Positions 1 to 9,190 are shown, counted from the first letter of the stretch. The stretch: 24,914 nucleotides of DNA from Izemoplasma sp964435595 (GCA_964435595.1 CAYSZV010000025.1:1-24914), one strand, 5' to 3'. The notes: a model not told the origin generated them from the letters alone. Translations and numbers: made by a program.

Positions 1-800
1 AACAAATCAAAAGTTTCAGAAAATTACTAAATGAAGTCTCATTTAATGATTTCATCGATCGTATCCTCATAGATTCAGGCTATTTGTTAATGTTAGAACA
101 AGACGATAAGAAAGATATACGAATCGAAAATCTTATGGAATTCAAAACGATGTTAGCAGAAAACGAAAAAACTTATGCAGAATATACTAGAGAAGAAATG
201 TTGATGTTCTTATTAGAAGAGGTTACATTGAAATCTGAGGAAAAACAAAGTGATCTAGAAGACGCAGTAACAATGCTTACATTGCATGCAGCAAAAGGGT
301 TGGAATTTAGAGTGGTATTCATCGTAAATCTTGAGTCTGGGATTTTCCCTTCTAGTCGAGTGGATTCTATGGCCGATTTAGAAGAAGAACGTAGACTGAT
401 GTATGTTGGAATTACAAGGGCAAAAGAGAAGTTATATCTGACAAATTCAAAGGTACGCCAAACGTTTGGTGAAATTAGTCAAACAGTTGACAGTATGTTT
501 ATAAATGAAATAGATAAAGAGCTAATTGAAATCAAAGGATATAGTGAATACCTTAAGCCAAAGGCGTATCATGTCTCTCCTGAAGCGCAAGAACGCACTA
601 AAAAAATGATTCAACGTAAAAAAGAAAATCTTAATAATTATCAAGAAAATGAACTTAATAAAGGTGACAAAGTAGAACATTCTAAATTTGGACCAGGAAT
701 TGTTATTACTATAGTTGGAGATAACGCAACGATAGCATTTGGAAGTACCTACGGAATTAAGACATTATTAAAAGACCATAAAGCAATCAAGAAACTATAA
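1..800 (+). CDS. pcrA: ATP-dependent DNA helicase PcrA/UvrD, C-terminal part (5' end outside window)
   Basis: This is the 3' part of a superfamily 1A 3'-5' DNA helicase gene used in repair, removal of recombination intermediates and conflicts with transcription. The frame is open from base 3 to TAA at 798-800, so the gene enters from outside and the ATG at 84 is internal. Visible helicase elements are motif V (LTLHAAKGLEFRVVF with the following NLESGIFPSSR) and motif VI (EEERRLMYVGITRAKEKLYL). A charged linker follows, then a C-terminal module (GDKVEHSKFGPGIVITIVGD onward) matching the Tudor-like RNA-polymerase-binding tail of Firmicute PcrA. The Walker A region is outside the window. The next gene is ligA, the order found in Bacillus. 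PcrA rather than another UvrD/Rep paralogue is supported by this tail and the ligA neighbour. Confidence 0.95.
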   Translation, partial: QIKSFRKLLNEVSFNDFIDRILIDSGYLLMLEQDDKKDIRIENLMEFKTMLAENEKTYAEYTREEMLMFLLEEVTLKSEEKQSDLEDAVTMLTLHAAKGLEFRVVFIVNLESGIFPSSRVDSMADLEEERRLMYVGITRAKEKLYLTNSKVRQTFGEISQTVDSMFINEIDKELIEIKGYSEYLKPKAYHVSPEAQERTKKMIQRKKENLNNYQENELNKGDKVEHSKFGPGIVITIVGDNATIAFGSTYGIKTLLKDHKAIKKL

Positions 801-804
801 GATA

Positions 805-813
805 TGATATAAT
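805..813 (+). promoter_or_regulatory. Possible extended -10 promoter before ligA
   Basis: The sequence TGATATAAT (TGn plus TATAAT at 808-813) lies between pcrA and ligA. No convincing -35 is seen about 17 bases upstream. Initiation near 820 would leave a leader of only about ten bases before the ligA ATG at 830, so it may be fortuitous and ligA may simply be co-transcribed with pcrA. Confidence 0.3.
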
Positions 814-829
814 GAAATAGGTGATTTCT

Positions 830-2815
830 ATGGAAGCAAAAAAGCGAATAGAACAACTTAGAGAACTATTAAACCAATATAGTTATGAGTATTATCAACT
901 AAACAACCCAAGTGTCAGCGACCAAGAGTTTGACGCTCTTTTGCATGAACTAATCCATTTAGAAGACTTACATCCAGAATTTAAATCACCAGATAGTCCA
1001 ACGGTTCGTGTTGGTGGAACGATATTGGATAAATTTGAAAAAGTCACACACCGTATACCGATGATGAGTCTTTCAAATGCATTTAATGAGGAAGATTTAA
1101 GAAGTTTTGATGAAAAGATTAGAAAAGTGGCACCATCGATTACTTATAATGTGGAATTAAAAATCGATGGATTAGCCGGATCTCTTATTTACAGCGCTGG
1201 AGAGTTAACTTTAGGAGCAACAAGAGGAAATGGAGCAATTGGAGAAAACATCACCAATAACGTAAAAACAATCCGCTCAATCCCTCTCACTATCAATCAC
1301 TTGTTTGATGTGGAGTTCCGTGGAGAAATCTTCATGAGTAAAAAATCATTTAAAGATGTAAATAAAAGTAGAGAAGAAAATGGATTGGATTTATTTAAAA
1401 ATCCTCGTAATGCTGCAGCTGGAAGTGTTAGACAACTGGATAGTTCTGTTGTATCTAAGCGAAACTTAGACATGTTTATTTATAGCGTAATGGAGCCAGA
1501 ATTACATGGTCTATCCTCTCATTCAGAAGCGTTAGAATTTGCAAAATCTATGGGATTGCATATCAATCCTCATTCGAAACTATGTAATTCAATAGACGAA
1601 GTTCTAGAATACATTGAAGAATTTACAGAAAAGAGACACAATCTTGAATATGAGATTGATGGAATTGTTATTAAGGTAAATGAGTTAGAGTTTTATGAAC
1701 ATATTGGATATACTGCAAAATCTCCAAAATGGGCAATTGCATATAAGTTTCCTGCTGAAGAAGTGATTACAAGAATTAATAGTATTACATTCCAAGTAGG
1801 ACGAACAGGACAAATTACACCGGTGGCTAATTTAGACCCTGTTATTGTTCAAGGTAGTACTGTTTCGAGAGCAACATTGCACAATGAAGATTATGTTGTT
1901 GATAAAGATATCAGAGAATTTGATTATGTAGTAATTAGAAAAGCAGGAGATATTATACCAGAAGTCGTTCGTGTGATTGAAGAACGAAGAGAAGATGATA
2001 GTGTAGCGTTCGACATGATCAAAGAATGTCCAGTATGTGGACACCCTTTAGACCGCAAATCAGGTGAAGCAGACTATTATTGTCATAACGATTTCTGTGA
2101 TGCCAAATCAATAGAACAATTGATTCATTTTGCATCACGAAAAGCAATGAACATAGAGGGTCTTGGAGATCGTATCATTGAACAGTTTTATAATGATGGG
2201 CTTTTGAAAAAAATAAGTGATATATACCGTTTGAAGGATCATTATGAAGACTTGATCATCAAAGAGGGTTTTGGTAAAAAAAGCATCGATAAATTAATTG
2301 AAAATATAGAAAAGAGCAAAGCAAACAACTTGGATAAGTTGTTGTTTGGTCTTGGTATTAGACATGTAGGAGAGAAAGTATCTAAAGTCATAGCTAATGC
2401 ATATCGCAATTTGGAAGAATACTCCTTGATTCAGTTTGAAGATCTTGTTGCTATAGATGAGATTGGGAACGTTATTGCCGAAAGTGTCTTAGCATATTTT
2501 AAAGATGAAGAAATGATTCAAATGATTCAAGAACTGAAAGAGTTTGGATTGAATGTAATATATACATCTAACGTAAAAGAAAATGAAATGTTTACTGGTA
2601 AAACATTTGTCTTAACAGGAAAACTAGAACTATACACTCGCTCTGAAGCAAAAACAATGATTGAAAATCTTGGTGGAAATGTTTCAAGTAGTGTAAGTAA
2701 GAAAACAGATTATGTTGTAGCTGGTAGCGATGCTGGTAGTAAATTAACGAAAGCACAATCACTTGGTGTCACAGTACTCAGTGAAAATGACTTTAAGAAT
2801 CTAATAGATGGGTGA
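830..2815 (+). CDS. ligA: NAD+-dependent DNA ligase
   Basis: LigA seals nicks in duplex DNA using NAD+ and is essential for Okazaki fragment joining and repair. The protein has 661 residues, the normal family length. Domains in order: an N-terminal Ia domain with the YSYEYY motif that contacts NMN; the adenylation domain with KIDG (catalytic Lys111); an OB fold; a four-cysteine zinc finger (C400, C403, C418, C423); helix-hairpin-helix repeats; and a C-terminal BRCT domain from about residue 585. The ATG at 830 is chosen over the GTG at 821 because the AGGTGA Shine-Dalgarno at 819-824 overlaps that GTG and sits six bases before the ATG. The stop is TGA, which shows the standard meaning of TGA here. 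The uvrA start follows five bases later. Confidence 0.97.
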   Translation: MEAKKRIEQLRELLNQYSYEYYQLNNPSVSDQEFDALLHELIHLEDLHPEFKSPDSPTVRVGGTILDKFEKVTHRIPMMSLSNAFNEEDLRSFDEKIRKVAPSITYNVELKIDGLAGSLIYSAGELTLGATRGNGAIGENITNNVKTIRSIPLTINHLFDVEFRGEIFMSKKSFKDVNKSREENGLDLFKNPRNAAAGSVRQLDSSVVSKRNLDMFIYSVMEPELHGLSSHSEALEFAKSMGLHINPHSKLCNSIDEVLEYIEEFTEKRHNLEYEIDGIVIKVNELEFYEHIGYTAKSPKWAIAYKFPAEEVITRINSITFQVGRTGQITPVANLDPVIVQGSTVSRATLHNEDYVVDKDIREFDYVVIRKAGDIIPEVVRVIEERREDDSVAFDMIKECPVCGHPLDRKSGEADYYCHNDFCDAKSIEQLIHFASRKAMNIEGLGDRIIEQFYNDGLLKKISDIYRLKDHYEDLIIKEGFGKKSIDKLIENIEKSKANNLDKLLFGLGIRHVGEKVSKVIANAYRNLEEYSLIQFEDLVAIDEIGNVIAESVLAYFKDEEMIQMIQELKEFGLNVIYTSNVKENEMFTGKTFVLTGKLELYTRSEAKTMIENLGGNVSSSVSKKTDYVVAGSDAGSKLTKAQSLGVTVLSENDFKNLIDG

Positions 2816-2820
2816 TAAAT

Positions 2821-5661
2821 ATGATTAATGAAATTATCATCAAAGGTGCAAAAGAAAATAATTTGAAAAATATTGATTTATCTATTCCTAAAAATAAGCT
2901 TGTTGTAATGACGGGGCTTAGTGGAAGCGGTAAATCTTCTTTGGCGTTTGATACAATATATAAAGAAGGGCAAAGACGATATGTAGAAAGCTTAAGTGCT
3001 TATGCAAGACAGTTCCTTGGGAATATGGAAAAGCCTGATGTAGAAAGCATTGAAGGTCTTAGCCCGGCAATCTCTATCGATCAAAAAACGACAAGTAAAA
3101 ATCCGCGTTCTACGGTAGGTACTGTAACAGAGATTTATGATTACTTACGTCTTTTATATGCCAGAATTGGTAAACCAATCTGTCCTACACACAATATCGA
3201 GATCTCTGGACAATCAATTGAAGAGATGACTCATAAAGTACTTGAAGTGAGTGAAGGAAGAGTGATTGTTTTAGCCCCACTCGTTAAAGAACGTAAAGGA
3301 ACTCATGCAAGAACAATAGAACAATTACGTAAAGATGGATATGTGCGTGTTCGTATTAATGGAGAAGTATACGATTTAGACGATGATATCGTTTTAGAAA
3401 AAAACAAAAGACATACAATCCAAGTGGTCGTTGATCGTTTGCGTATAAAAGATGGAATTCGTAGTAGATTATATGATAGTTTAGAAACTGCAGCTCGTTT
3501 GGGTGAGGGAAAAGTAGTTGTTTTAATTAACAACGAGGAACATGTATTTAGTGAACATTATTCCTGTCCTCATTGTGATTTCTCGATTGGAGATTTAGAG
3601 CCACGCTTATTTAGTTTTAACGCACCTTATGGAGCTTGTCAAAACTGTAACGGACTCGGACATACTAGAAAAATAGATCCTTACTTATTAATCCCTAATC
3701 AAGATTTATCTATTAAAAAAGGTGCCATCAAAGGATGGGAAAACACAAAAACATACGGATTTGTTATGTTGAAGCAAACTGCAAGCCATTTTGGAATAGA
3801 TATCTCAGTTCCAGTTAAAGACATGGACGAAAAGGATTTGAATATTATCCTTTATGGTAGCAAAAAAGAAAAAATCAACTTTACCTTTGGAAAAGGAATC
3901 GTCAACGGTGAAGGGTTTAGACATCAAAAGAATTCATATTATGAAGGTGTGATTGGAAACTTAGAAAGACGTTATATGGAGACGTCTTCAAGATATATTA
4001 GAGACTGGATAGAAACCTACATGGCAGAAACAGAGTGTCCAGTTTGTAAGGGTAAAAAGTTAAACGAAAAAGCGCTCAGTGTAAAAGTCGGTGGAAAAGA
4101 TATTATTGAGGTCACTGATTTAAGCGTGAAAGAAATCATTCGATTCTTCAACAACATAGAGCTTTCAGTGCAAGATCAACAAATCAGTGAAATGGTTTTA
4201 AAAGAAATTATTGAACGAATTAGCTTCTTAGATAATGTAGGATTGAACTATCTAACATTATCTAGAAAATCTGCTACGTTAAGTGGTGGAGAAAGCCAAC
4301 GTATCCGACTGGCAACGCAAATTGGATCACAATTGACAGGTGTACTCTATGTTTTAGATGAGCCATCAATTGGGCTTCACCAAAGAGATAACCATAAATT
4401 GATTAGCACATTGAAAAAAATGAGAGACCTAGGAAACACCCTATTGGTTGTAGAACACGACGAAGAGACGATGTTTGAATGTGATCAAATCATTGATATC
4501 GGCCCTGGCGCAGGTGTCTATGGTGGAGAAGTTGTATTCCAAGGGACGATAAAACAAATTTTACGAGATAAAAATAGTATTACCGGACAATATTTATCGG
4601 GGAAAAAGAAAATTGATATCCCTTCTTCAAGAAGACCACATGACAATGGATATATTGAAATAGTTGGGGCAAGACAAAACAACTTGAAAAACATTGATGT
4701 TCAATTTCCGAGAGGAGTATTGAATGTTATAACTGGCGTTTCAGGTAGTGGGAAATCAAGCCTTGTAAACGAATGTTTGTATAAAGGTCTAAGTAATCTT
4801 ATCTATAGAAAGAAACGACCACAGGGTGAGTTTGATGCCTTAAAAGGGGTAGAAGACTTCGAGAAGATTATTAATATCGATCAATCACCAATCGGGAGAA
4901 CCCCAAGAAGTAATCCTGCGACATATACAGGAGTATTTGATGACATTAGAGATATTTTCTCAATGACCAATGAAGCAAAAATGCGTGGGTATAAAAAAGG
5001 ACGCTTTAGTTTTAATGTGAAAGGCGGACGCTGCGAAACATGTAATGGAGATGGATTGATTAAAATTGAGATGCATTTCTTACCTGATGTATATGTTCCT
5101 TGTGAAGTATGTCGAGGAAAAAGATATAATACAGAAACATTAGACGTTAAGTTTAAAGGAAAAAACATTAGTGAAGTATTGAATATGACAATTGAAGAAA
5201 GTGTTGATTTCTTTAAGAATATTCCAAAAGCACATCGTAAATTAAAAACGCTAAACGATGTTGGACTCGGATATTTAAAAATCGGACAACCAGCGACAAC
5301 ACTGAGTGGTGGAGAAGCGCAACGTGTTAAGTTAGCGAAGGAACTACACAAAAGAATTAGCGATAGAACCTTATATATATTAGATGAGCCAACAACCGGA
5401 CTACACAGTGACGATGTCAAACGATTATTACAAGTGATTGATCATATCGTTGAGTTGGGAGCAACGGTTGTTATCATAGAACATAATCTAGACGTAATTA
5501 AAGTTGCAGATCACATTATTGATTTGGGACCTGAAGGTGGAGACATGGGTGGTATGGTAATCACCACTGGTACACCGGAAGAGGTTGCACAATGTAAAGA
5601 CAGTTTTACGGGTGAATATTTAGCTCGTGTATTGGAGGGACAACATGGACCAAAAGAATGA
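2821..5661 (+). CDS. uvrA: Excinuclease ABC subunit A
   Basis: UvrA is the damage-sensing ATPase of nucleotide excision repair and loads UvrB on lesions. The 946-residue protein has the expected duplicated ABC layout: Walker A GLSGSGKSS at 32-40; a zinc module with C249, C252, C273 and C276; signature LSGGESQR near 487; Walker B VLDEPSIGL; a second Walker A GVSGSGKSS near 639; a second zinc module with C738, C741, C761 and C764; and signature LSGGEAQR near 828 followed by ILDEPTTGL. The ATG at 2821 is preferred to the GTG at 2812 because GGGTGA, which ends ligA, makes a well-spaced ribosome binding site. uvrB is not adjacent as it is in Bacillus; ligA is. The last 17 bases overlap the next gene, so coupled translation is likely. 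Confidence 0.97.
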   Translation: MINEIIIKGAKENNLKNIDLSIPKNKLVVMTGLSGSGKSSLAFDTIYKEGQRRYVESLSAYARQFLGNMEKPDVESIEGLSPAISIDQKTTSKNPRSTVGTVTEIYDYLRLLYARIGKPICPTHNIEISGQSIEEMTHKVLEVSEGRVIVLAPLVKERKGTHARTIEQLRKDGYVRVRINGEVYDLDDDIVLEKNKRHTIQVVVDRLRIKDGIRSRLYDSLETAARLGEGKVVVLINNEEHVFSEHYSCPHCDFSIGDLEPRLFSFNAPYGACQNCNGLGHTRKIDPYLLIPNQDLSIKKGAIKGWENTKTYGFVMLKQTASHFGIDISVPVKDMDEKDLNIILYGSKKEKINFTFGKGIVNGEGFRHQKNSYYEGVIGNLERRYMETSSRYIRDWIETYMAETECPVCKGKKLNEKALSVKVGGKDIIEVTDLSVKEIIRFFNNIELSVQDQQISEMVLKEIIERISFLDNVGLNYLTLSRKSATLSGGESQRIRLATQIGSQLTGVLYVLDEPSIGLHQRDNHKLISTLKKMRDLGNTLLVVEHDEETMFECDQIIDIGPGAGVYGGEVVFQGTIKQILRDKNSITGQYLSGKKKIDIPSSRRPHDNGYIEIVGARQNNLKNIDVQFPRGVLNVITGVSGSGKSSLVNECLYKGLSNLIYRKKRPQGEFDALKGVEDFEKIINIDQSPIGRTPRSNPATYTGVFDDIRDIFSMTNEAKMRGYKKGRFSFNVKGGRCETCNGDGLIKIEMHFLPDVYVPCEVCRGKRYNTETLDVKFKGKNISEVLNMTIEESVDFFKNIPKAHRKLKTLNDVGLGYLKIGQPATTLSGGEAQRVKLAKELHKRISDRTLYILDEPTTGLHSDDVKRLLQVIDHIVELGATVVIIEHNLDVIKVADHIIDLGPEGGDMGGMVITTGTPEEVAQCKDSFTGEYLARVLEGQHGPKE

Positions 5662-6211
5662 ACATGACAAAGAAAATGATTTACCTTCTGAGCAAGAGCT
5701 AGAAGAATTGGAAGAACTAGAGGATTTAATAGAAACCTTAAAGAAACTCGAAGAAGAGAGAAATAGTAGAGAAAAACAAAATAAGAAGAAGCCAAGTATC
5801 ATTACAATTGAGTTTGGTGGGGTGTTTCACACAAATATTATTGTGAATTTCTTGTTTCAATTGGTAATTAATATCACATTGGCATATTGTGTGATTCAGT
5901 TTTTCCATTTTGCAGAGTTCAAAGATATTTATATGTATTTATTGTTTATCGGAGTATATACTGTAATTGAGAACATAGTGAAAACCTTTATCACAATTAA
6001 GTTCTTTAAATATATCATTCAAAGTATGGGGTTTATACTATATCTTTCATACTTGGGTATCTTCTACGTATTAGACGTATATTTATTTACAAATACTTTT
6101 ACATTTACACACGCTTATCATATTGTTGCGTTTGTTACAATATTCGTCGTGTTTAGGTATTTTATAGGAACGTGGATCAAACGATATTTACGTTCAAAAG
6201 TAATGAGGTGA
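5645..6211 (+). CDS. Membrane protein with acidic coiled-coil head, function unknown
   Basis: I do not recognise a named family with confidence. The 188-residue protein has a hydrophilic, Glu/Lys-rich N-terminal third (residues 1-50, likely helical coiled coil) and then four hydrophobic segments at roughly 64-89, 95-121, 124-149 and 158-178, ending in a basic tail. The topology predicts both ends in the cytoplasm. The ATG at 5645 is preferred over the ATG at 5627 because GGAGGGA at 5634-5640 is spaced correctly for it. The gene lies between uvrA and hprK; in Bacillus subtilis the four-helix protein YvlD precedes hprK. The loop VIENIVKTF resembles the NTLVKP region of YvlD, so a divergent relative is possible but unproven. 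It overlaps uvrA by 17 bases and its TGA stop lies five bases before hprK, so it belongs to the same operon. Confidence 0.85.
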   Translation: MDQKNEHDKENDLPSEQELEELEELEDLIETLKKLEEERNSREKQNKKKPSIITIEFGGVFHTNIIVNFLFQLVINITLAYCVIQFFHFAEFKDIYMYLLFIGVYTVIENIVKTFITIKFFKYIIQSMGFILYLSYLGIFYVLDVYLFTNTFTFTHAYHIVAFVTIFVVFRYFIGTWIKRYLRSKVMR

Positions 6212-6215
6212 TGAA

Positions 6216-7142
6216 GTGTATAAAGTAATTGATTTAATGAATGAGTACGATTTAGAGCTCGTTAGCGGTAACAAGGGAATAGAAAATGGGATTGAGAAGC
6301 CGCAAGTTTCAAGACCTGGTTTAGAACTTGCTGGATTGTTTGAATTTTACGAATTTGATCGTATTCAAGTATTGGGATCCAAAGAAGTAACATTTTTTGG
6401 ATGGCTGAATGACTCTGACAGAGAAATTCGTACCAGAATGTTGTTTGAGAAACAACCGCCAGCATTTATATTTTCAAAAAATGCTGAAATTCCAGAGATG
6501 TTCAAGAAATATTCTGAAGAATACAGCGTTCCTGTATTAAAAACACAAAAGAAAACAAATGCCTTATTAAGTGGGCTATACTTATTATTAAGTGCAAAAT
6601 TATCAGAGCGAATTACCCAACATGGTACATTGTTAGATGTTAATGGTGTTGGAGTGTTGGTGCGTGGTAAAAGTGGGCTTGGTAAAAGTGAGGTAGCCTT
6701 AGAATTAGTTCGAAGAGGGCACCAATTGGTCGCAGATGATCGCGTTGATATCTATCAGCGAGAAAAAGGTGTTGTAGTTGGAGAAGCTCCAGACATATTA
6801 AAAAGATATTTAGAAATAAGAGGAATCGGTGTTGTTAATGTAGTTCACTTGTTTGGGATTAAAGCTTTTAAAGACAATAAAAAAATTATGTTGGTTATTG
6901 ATCTTGAAAAATGGGACCAAACACAAGATTATGACCGATTGGGTATTGAAGATGATACAATTAGATTCTTTGATACAGATATCGCCCATGTCAAACTGCC
7001 TGTATCTCCAGGAAGAAATACAGCATCGTTAGTAGAAATAGCGGCAATCAACGCCAGAAGTAAATATTTGGGAACAAATTCAGCAGCTGAATTTGTTGCA
7101 GCATTGGACAACAAGATTAGACAAAAAGAAAGAAAAGAATAG
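6216..7142 (+). CDS. hprK: HPr kinase/phosphorylase
   Basis: HprK phosphorylates or dephosphorylates Ser46 of the PTS carrier HPr according to energy state. HPr-Ser-P is the usual corepressor of CcpA in Firmicutes. The 308-residue protein shows the catalytic domain clearly: His136 in QHGTLLDV, Walker A GKSGLGKSE at 151-159, the acidic pair LVADDRVDI at 172-180, the family signature LEIRGIGVVNV at 199-209, and a conserved C-terminal segment VSPGRNTASLVEIAAINAR. The GTG at 6216 is taken as start: GAGGTG lies five bases upstream and the N-terminus MYKVIDLMNEYDLELVSG aligns with the normal family start, whereas the next ATG would remove it. It is followed by lgt, the conserved Firmicute order. 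No PTS genes are in this window. Confidence 0.96.
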   Translation: MYKVIDLMNEYDLELVSGNKGIENGIEKPQVSRPGLELAGLFEFYEFDRIQVLGSKEVTFFGWLNDSDREIRTRMLFEKQPPAFIFSKNAEIPEMFKKYSEEYSVPVLKTQKKTNALLSGLYLLLSAKLSERITQHGTLLDVNGVGVLVRGKSGLGKSEVALELVRRGHQLVADDRVDIYQREKGVVVGEAPDILKRYLEIRGIGVVNVVHLFGIKAFKDNKKIMLVIDLEKWDQTQDYDRLGIEDDTIRFFDTDIAHVKLPVSPGRNTASLVEIAAINARSKYLGTNSAAEFVAALDNKIRQKERKE

Positions 7143-7151
7143 GTGATTCAA

Positions 7152-8234
7152 ATGATAAATATATTAGCGACTCATGAATTTGATCCAATCAGCAGTATAT
7201 TTTTAAAGATTGGTGAATTTGAGTGGGCAAGATATTCTCTTATGATCTTAATTGGGATTGTAATCGCAGTAGTATTAGGTTTAAGAGAAGGTAAAAAACT
7301 TGGGATTAAGGGATCTGACATTATTGATGGAATATTAATTATCGTACCCTTGTCGATTGTTGGAACAAGATTATGGTATGTAATTTTCGAATTTGGAAAT
7401 CGTTATTTACCGACATTCCAAAATGAAGGATTTTTTGAAGGATTGATAAAAGTTGTAAATATCTCGGATGGTGGATTAGCGATTCATGGTGGATTTATTA
7501 CTGCGTTTGTAAGTGCCTACTTCTTTACGAAGAAGAAAGGGATTAATCTATTTAGTGCGTTCGATATTATGGTACCCGGATTCTTAATTGCCCAAGCATC
7601 GGGAAGATGGGGAAATTTCTTCAATCAAGAAGCTCATGGTGGCGTGATTGGTGGTGTTGATTCTTCTGGAAATGCATTACTAAATTTAGATGGACAGAGA
7701 TCATTCTTAGAAAACACACTACATCTGCCTAAGTTTATTACTGACAATATGTTGATAAAGGCAAGTTCTGCAGTTGGAGAATATGTACCAAATCTTGCAA
7801 CTGAAAGACCTGATGATGTTGTTATGGCAGCGTATTTCCACCCGACTTTCTTATATGAAAGTGTATGGAATGTTGTTGGGTTTATTATTGTAGTATTATT
7901 GAGACGTACGAAGTGGGTAAAAAACGGTGAATTTTTAGCATTTTATTTAATTTGGTATAGTGTAGGAAGATTCTTCATTGAAGGTATGAGAACAGATAGT
8001 TTATATGTTTTAAATACTGGAATTAGAACAGCACAACTGATCTCAATATTGATGATCATCGGTGGAATTGTTTATATTTACCTTGTAAGAAAAGTCTTTA
8101 AAACAAAAGCATACTATGAAGTATTAAAAGACTTCGAAGGTGTGGATGTTGATGGAAATGATAAGCCAAATAAACCGACGAAAATATTTGGTGAACAACG
8201 TGTTGAGCAAATTGCTAACACTAATATAGAGTAA
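7152..8234 (+). CDS. lgt: Prolipoprotein diacylglyceryl transferase
   Basis: Lgt moves diacylglycerol from phosphatidylglycerol to the lipobox cysteine of prolipoproteins in the cytoplasmic membrane. Hallmarks are IHGGF (His112), the signature GRWGNFFNQEAHG at 151-163 and HPTFLYES at 230-237, within a seven-helix protein. At 360 residues it is longer than the usual 270-290: there is an inserted stretch at about 166-228 and a hydrophilic C-terminal tail of about 45 residues. The ATG at 7152 is preferred to the GTG at 7143, which overlaps the AGGTGA ribosome binding site. A substrate is present in this window, the LivJ lipoprotein with lipobox LSAC. It lies ten bases after hprK, as in other Firmicutes. 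Confidence 0.96.
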   Translation: MINILATHEFDPISSIFLKIGEFEWARYSLMILIGIVIAVVLGLREGKKLGIKGSDIIDGILIIVPLSIVGTRLWYVIFEFGNRYLPTFQNEGFFEGLIKVVNISDGGLAIHGGFITAFVSAYFFTKKKGINLFSAFDIMVPGFLIAQASGRWGNFFNQEAHGGVIGGVDSSGNALLNLDGQRSFLENTLHLPKFITDNMLIKASSAVGEYVPNLATERPDDVVMAAYFHPTFLYESVWNVVGFIIVVLLRRTKWVKNGEFLAFYLIWYSVGRFFIEGMRTDSLYVLNTGIRTAQLISILMIIGGIVYIYLVRKVFKTKAYYEVLKDFEGVDVDGNDKPNKPTKIFGEQRVEQIANTNIE

Positions 8235-8263
8235 GCGTTATAATATTTGATGAGGTGATGAAA

Positions 8264-9190
8264 ATGAATGAATATGATGTAATAATTATTGGAGCAGGAC
8301 CTGGTGGTATGACAGCAGCTTTGTATACTCAAAGGGCTAATCTAAGAACGTTGATGTTAGAAAAAGCAGCTCCTGGTGGAAAAATGATGACAACTTGGGA
8401 AGTAGAAAATTACACGGGACTTGGTAAGGTGTCTGGATTTGAAATTAGTGAAAAAATGTTCAATCACACACAAGAATTGGGTGTGGAATACAAATACGGA
8501 GACGTTACGAATATCGTTGATTTAGGAGCTTGGAAAGAAGTGCATACAGCTTCTGGAGAAGTATATAAAACACAAGCTGTTATTATTGGAACAGGTACAG
8601 TACCAAGAAGTACAAAAGCACCAGGCGAAACGAAATTATCTGGACGTGGAGTGTCTTGGTGTGCAATTTGTGATGGAGCATTCTTTAAAGATAAAGACAT
8701 TATGGTTATTGGTGGAGGAAACAGTGCGATTGAAGAGGCTGTATACCTTACAAAAATGGTAAACCATATTACAGTTGTTAATATCTTGCCTACTTTACAA
8801 GCAGATGCAAAAGCAATCGAACAAGCAAAAGCCACAGGTAAAATGGACTTCTTATTAGGATATGAAGTGGTATCGTTCAATGGGGATAGCCAATTAGAAA
8901 CAATCACAATAAGAAATGCTGAAACCAAAGAAGAACAAGATGTGAAAGTTGATGGAGCCTTCGTCTTTATTGGGCAAGTTCCAGAAGTTTCATTTATCAA
9001 AGACTTGGGAATCACAAACAAATGGGGATATATCAAAACAAATGCTGATATGTCAACAAGTATTCCTGGTATTTATGGTATTGGGGATGTAATCGAAAAA
9101 GAATTACGTCAAATTGTTACAGCTGCTGCAGATGGTAGTATTGCTGCTGTTGCCGTAAGTAGATATATTGAATCATTAAAGACAAAATAA
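8264..9190 (+). CDS. trxB: Thioredoxin reductase family flavoprotein with atypical pyridine-nucleotide site
   Basis: This 308-residue flavoprotein belongs to the low-Mr thioredoxin reductases, which pass electrons via FAD and a CxxC pair to thioredoxin. Visible are the FAD motif GAGPGG at 10-15, redox cysteines C133 and C136 (WCAICDGAFF), GGGNSAIEEA at 150-159 and the C-terminal FAD motif GIYGIGDV. Unlike Escherichia coli TrxB, the HRRxxxR segment that binds the 2'-phosphate of NADPH is replaced by NILPTLQ at 173-179, so all the basic residues are missing. The electron donor may therefore be NADH, ferredoxin or something else. The start at ATG 8264 follows GAGGTG at 8252-8257. A possible -10 (TATAAT at 8239-8244) lies in the short gap after lgt, without a good -35. 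A terminator follows directly. Confidence 0.9.
   Translation: MNEYDVIIIGAGPGGMTAALYTQRANLRTLMLEKAAPGGKMMTTWEVENYTGLGKVSGFEISEKMFNHTQELGVEYKYGDVTNIVDLGAWKEVHTASGEVYKTQAVIIGTGTVPRSTKAPGETKLSGRGVSWCAICDGAFFKDKDIMVIGGGNSAIEEAVYLTKMVNHITVVNILPTLQADAKAIEQAKATGKMDFLLGYEVVSFNGDSQLETITIRNAETKEEQDVKVDGAFVFIGQVPEVSFIKDLGITNKWGYIKTNADMSTSIPGIYGIGDVIEKELRQIVTAAADGSIAAVAVSRYIESLKTK

Noticed and set aside
2813..2815. TGA read as tryptophan (mycoplasma code)
   Set aside because: TGA ends ligA, uvrA and the gene before hprK at the right places, and tryptophans are coded by TGG.
4881..5420. Open frame of 179 codons antisense to uvrA
   Set aside because: It lies entirely opposite the conserved ATPase region of uvrA, has no ribosome binding site and no recognisable domain. 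It is a by-product of codon use.
5645..6211. Phage holin or prophage remnant
   Set aside because: The four helices can look holin-like, but no phage genes are nearby and the gene is embedded in a housekeeping operon.
8464..9036. Open frame of 190 codons antisense to trxB
   Set aside because: It mirrors the conserved flavoprotein coding sequence, and its composition looks like a reversed frame with no motif.
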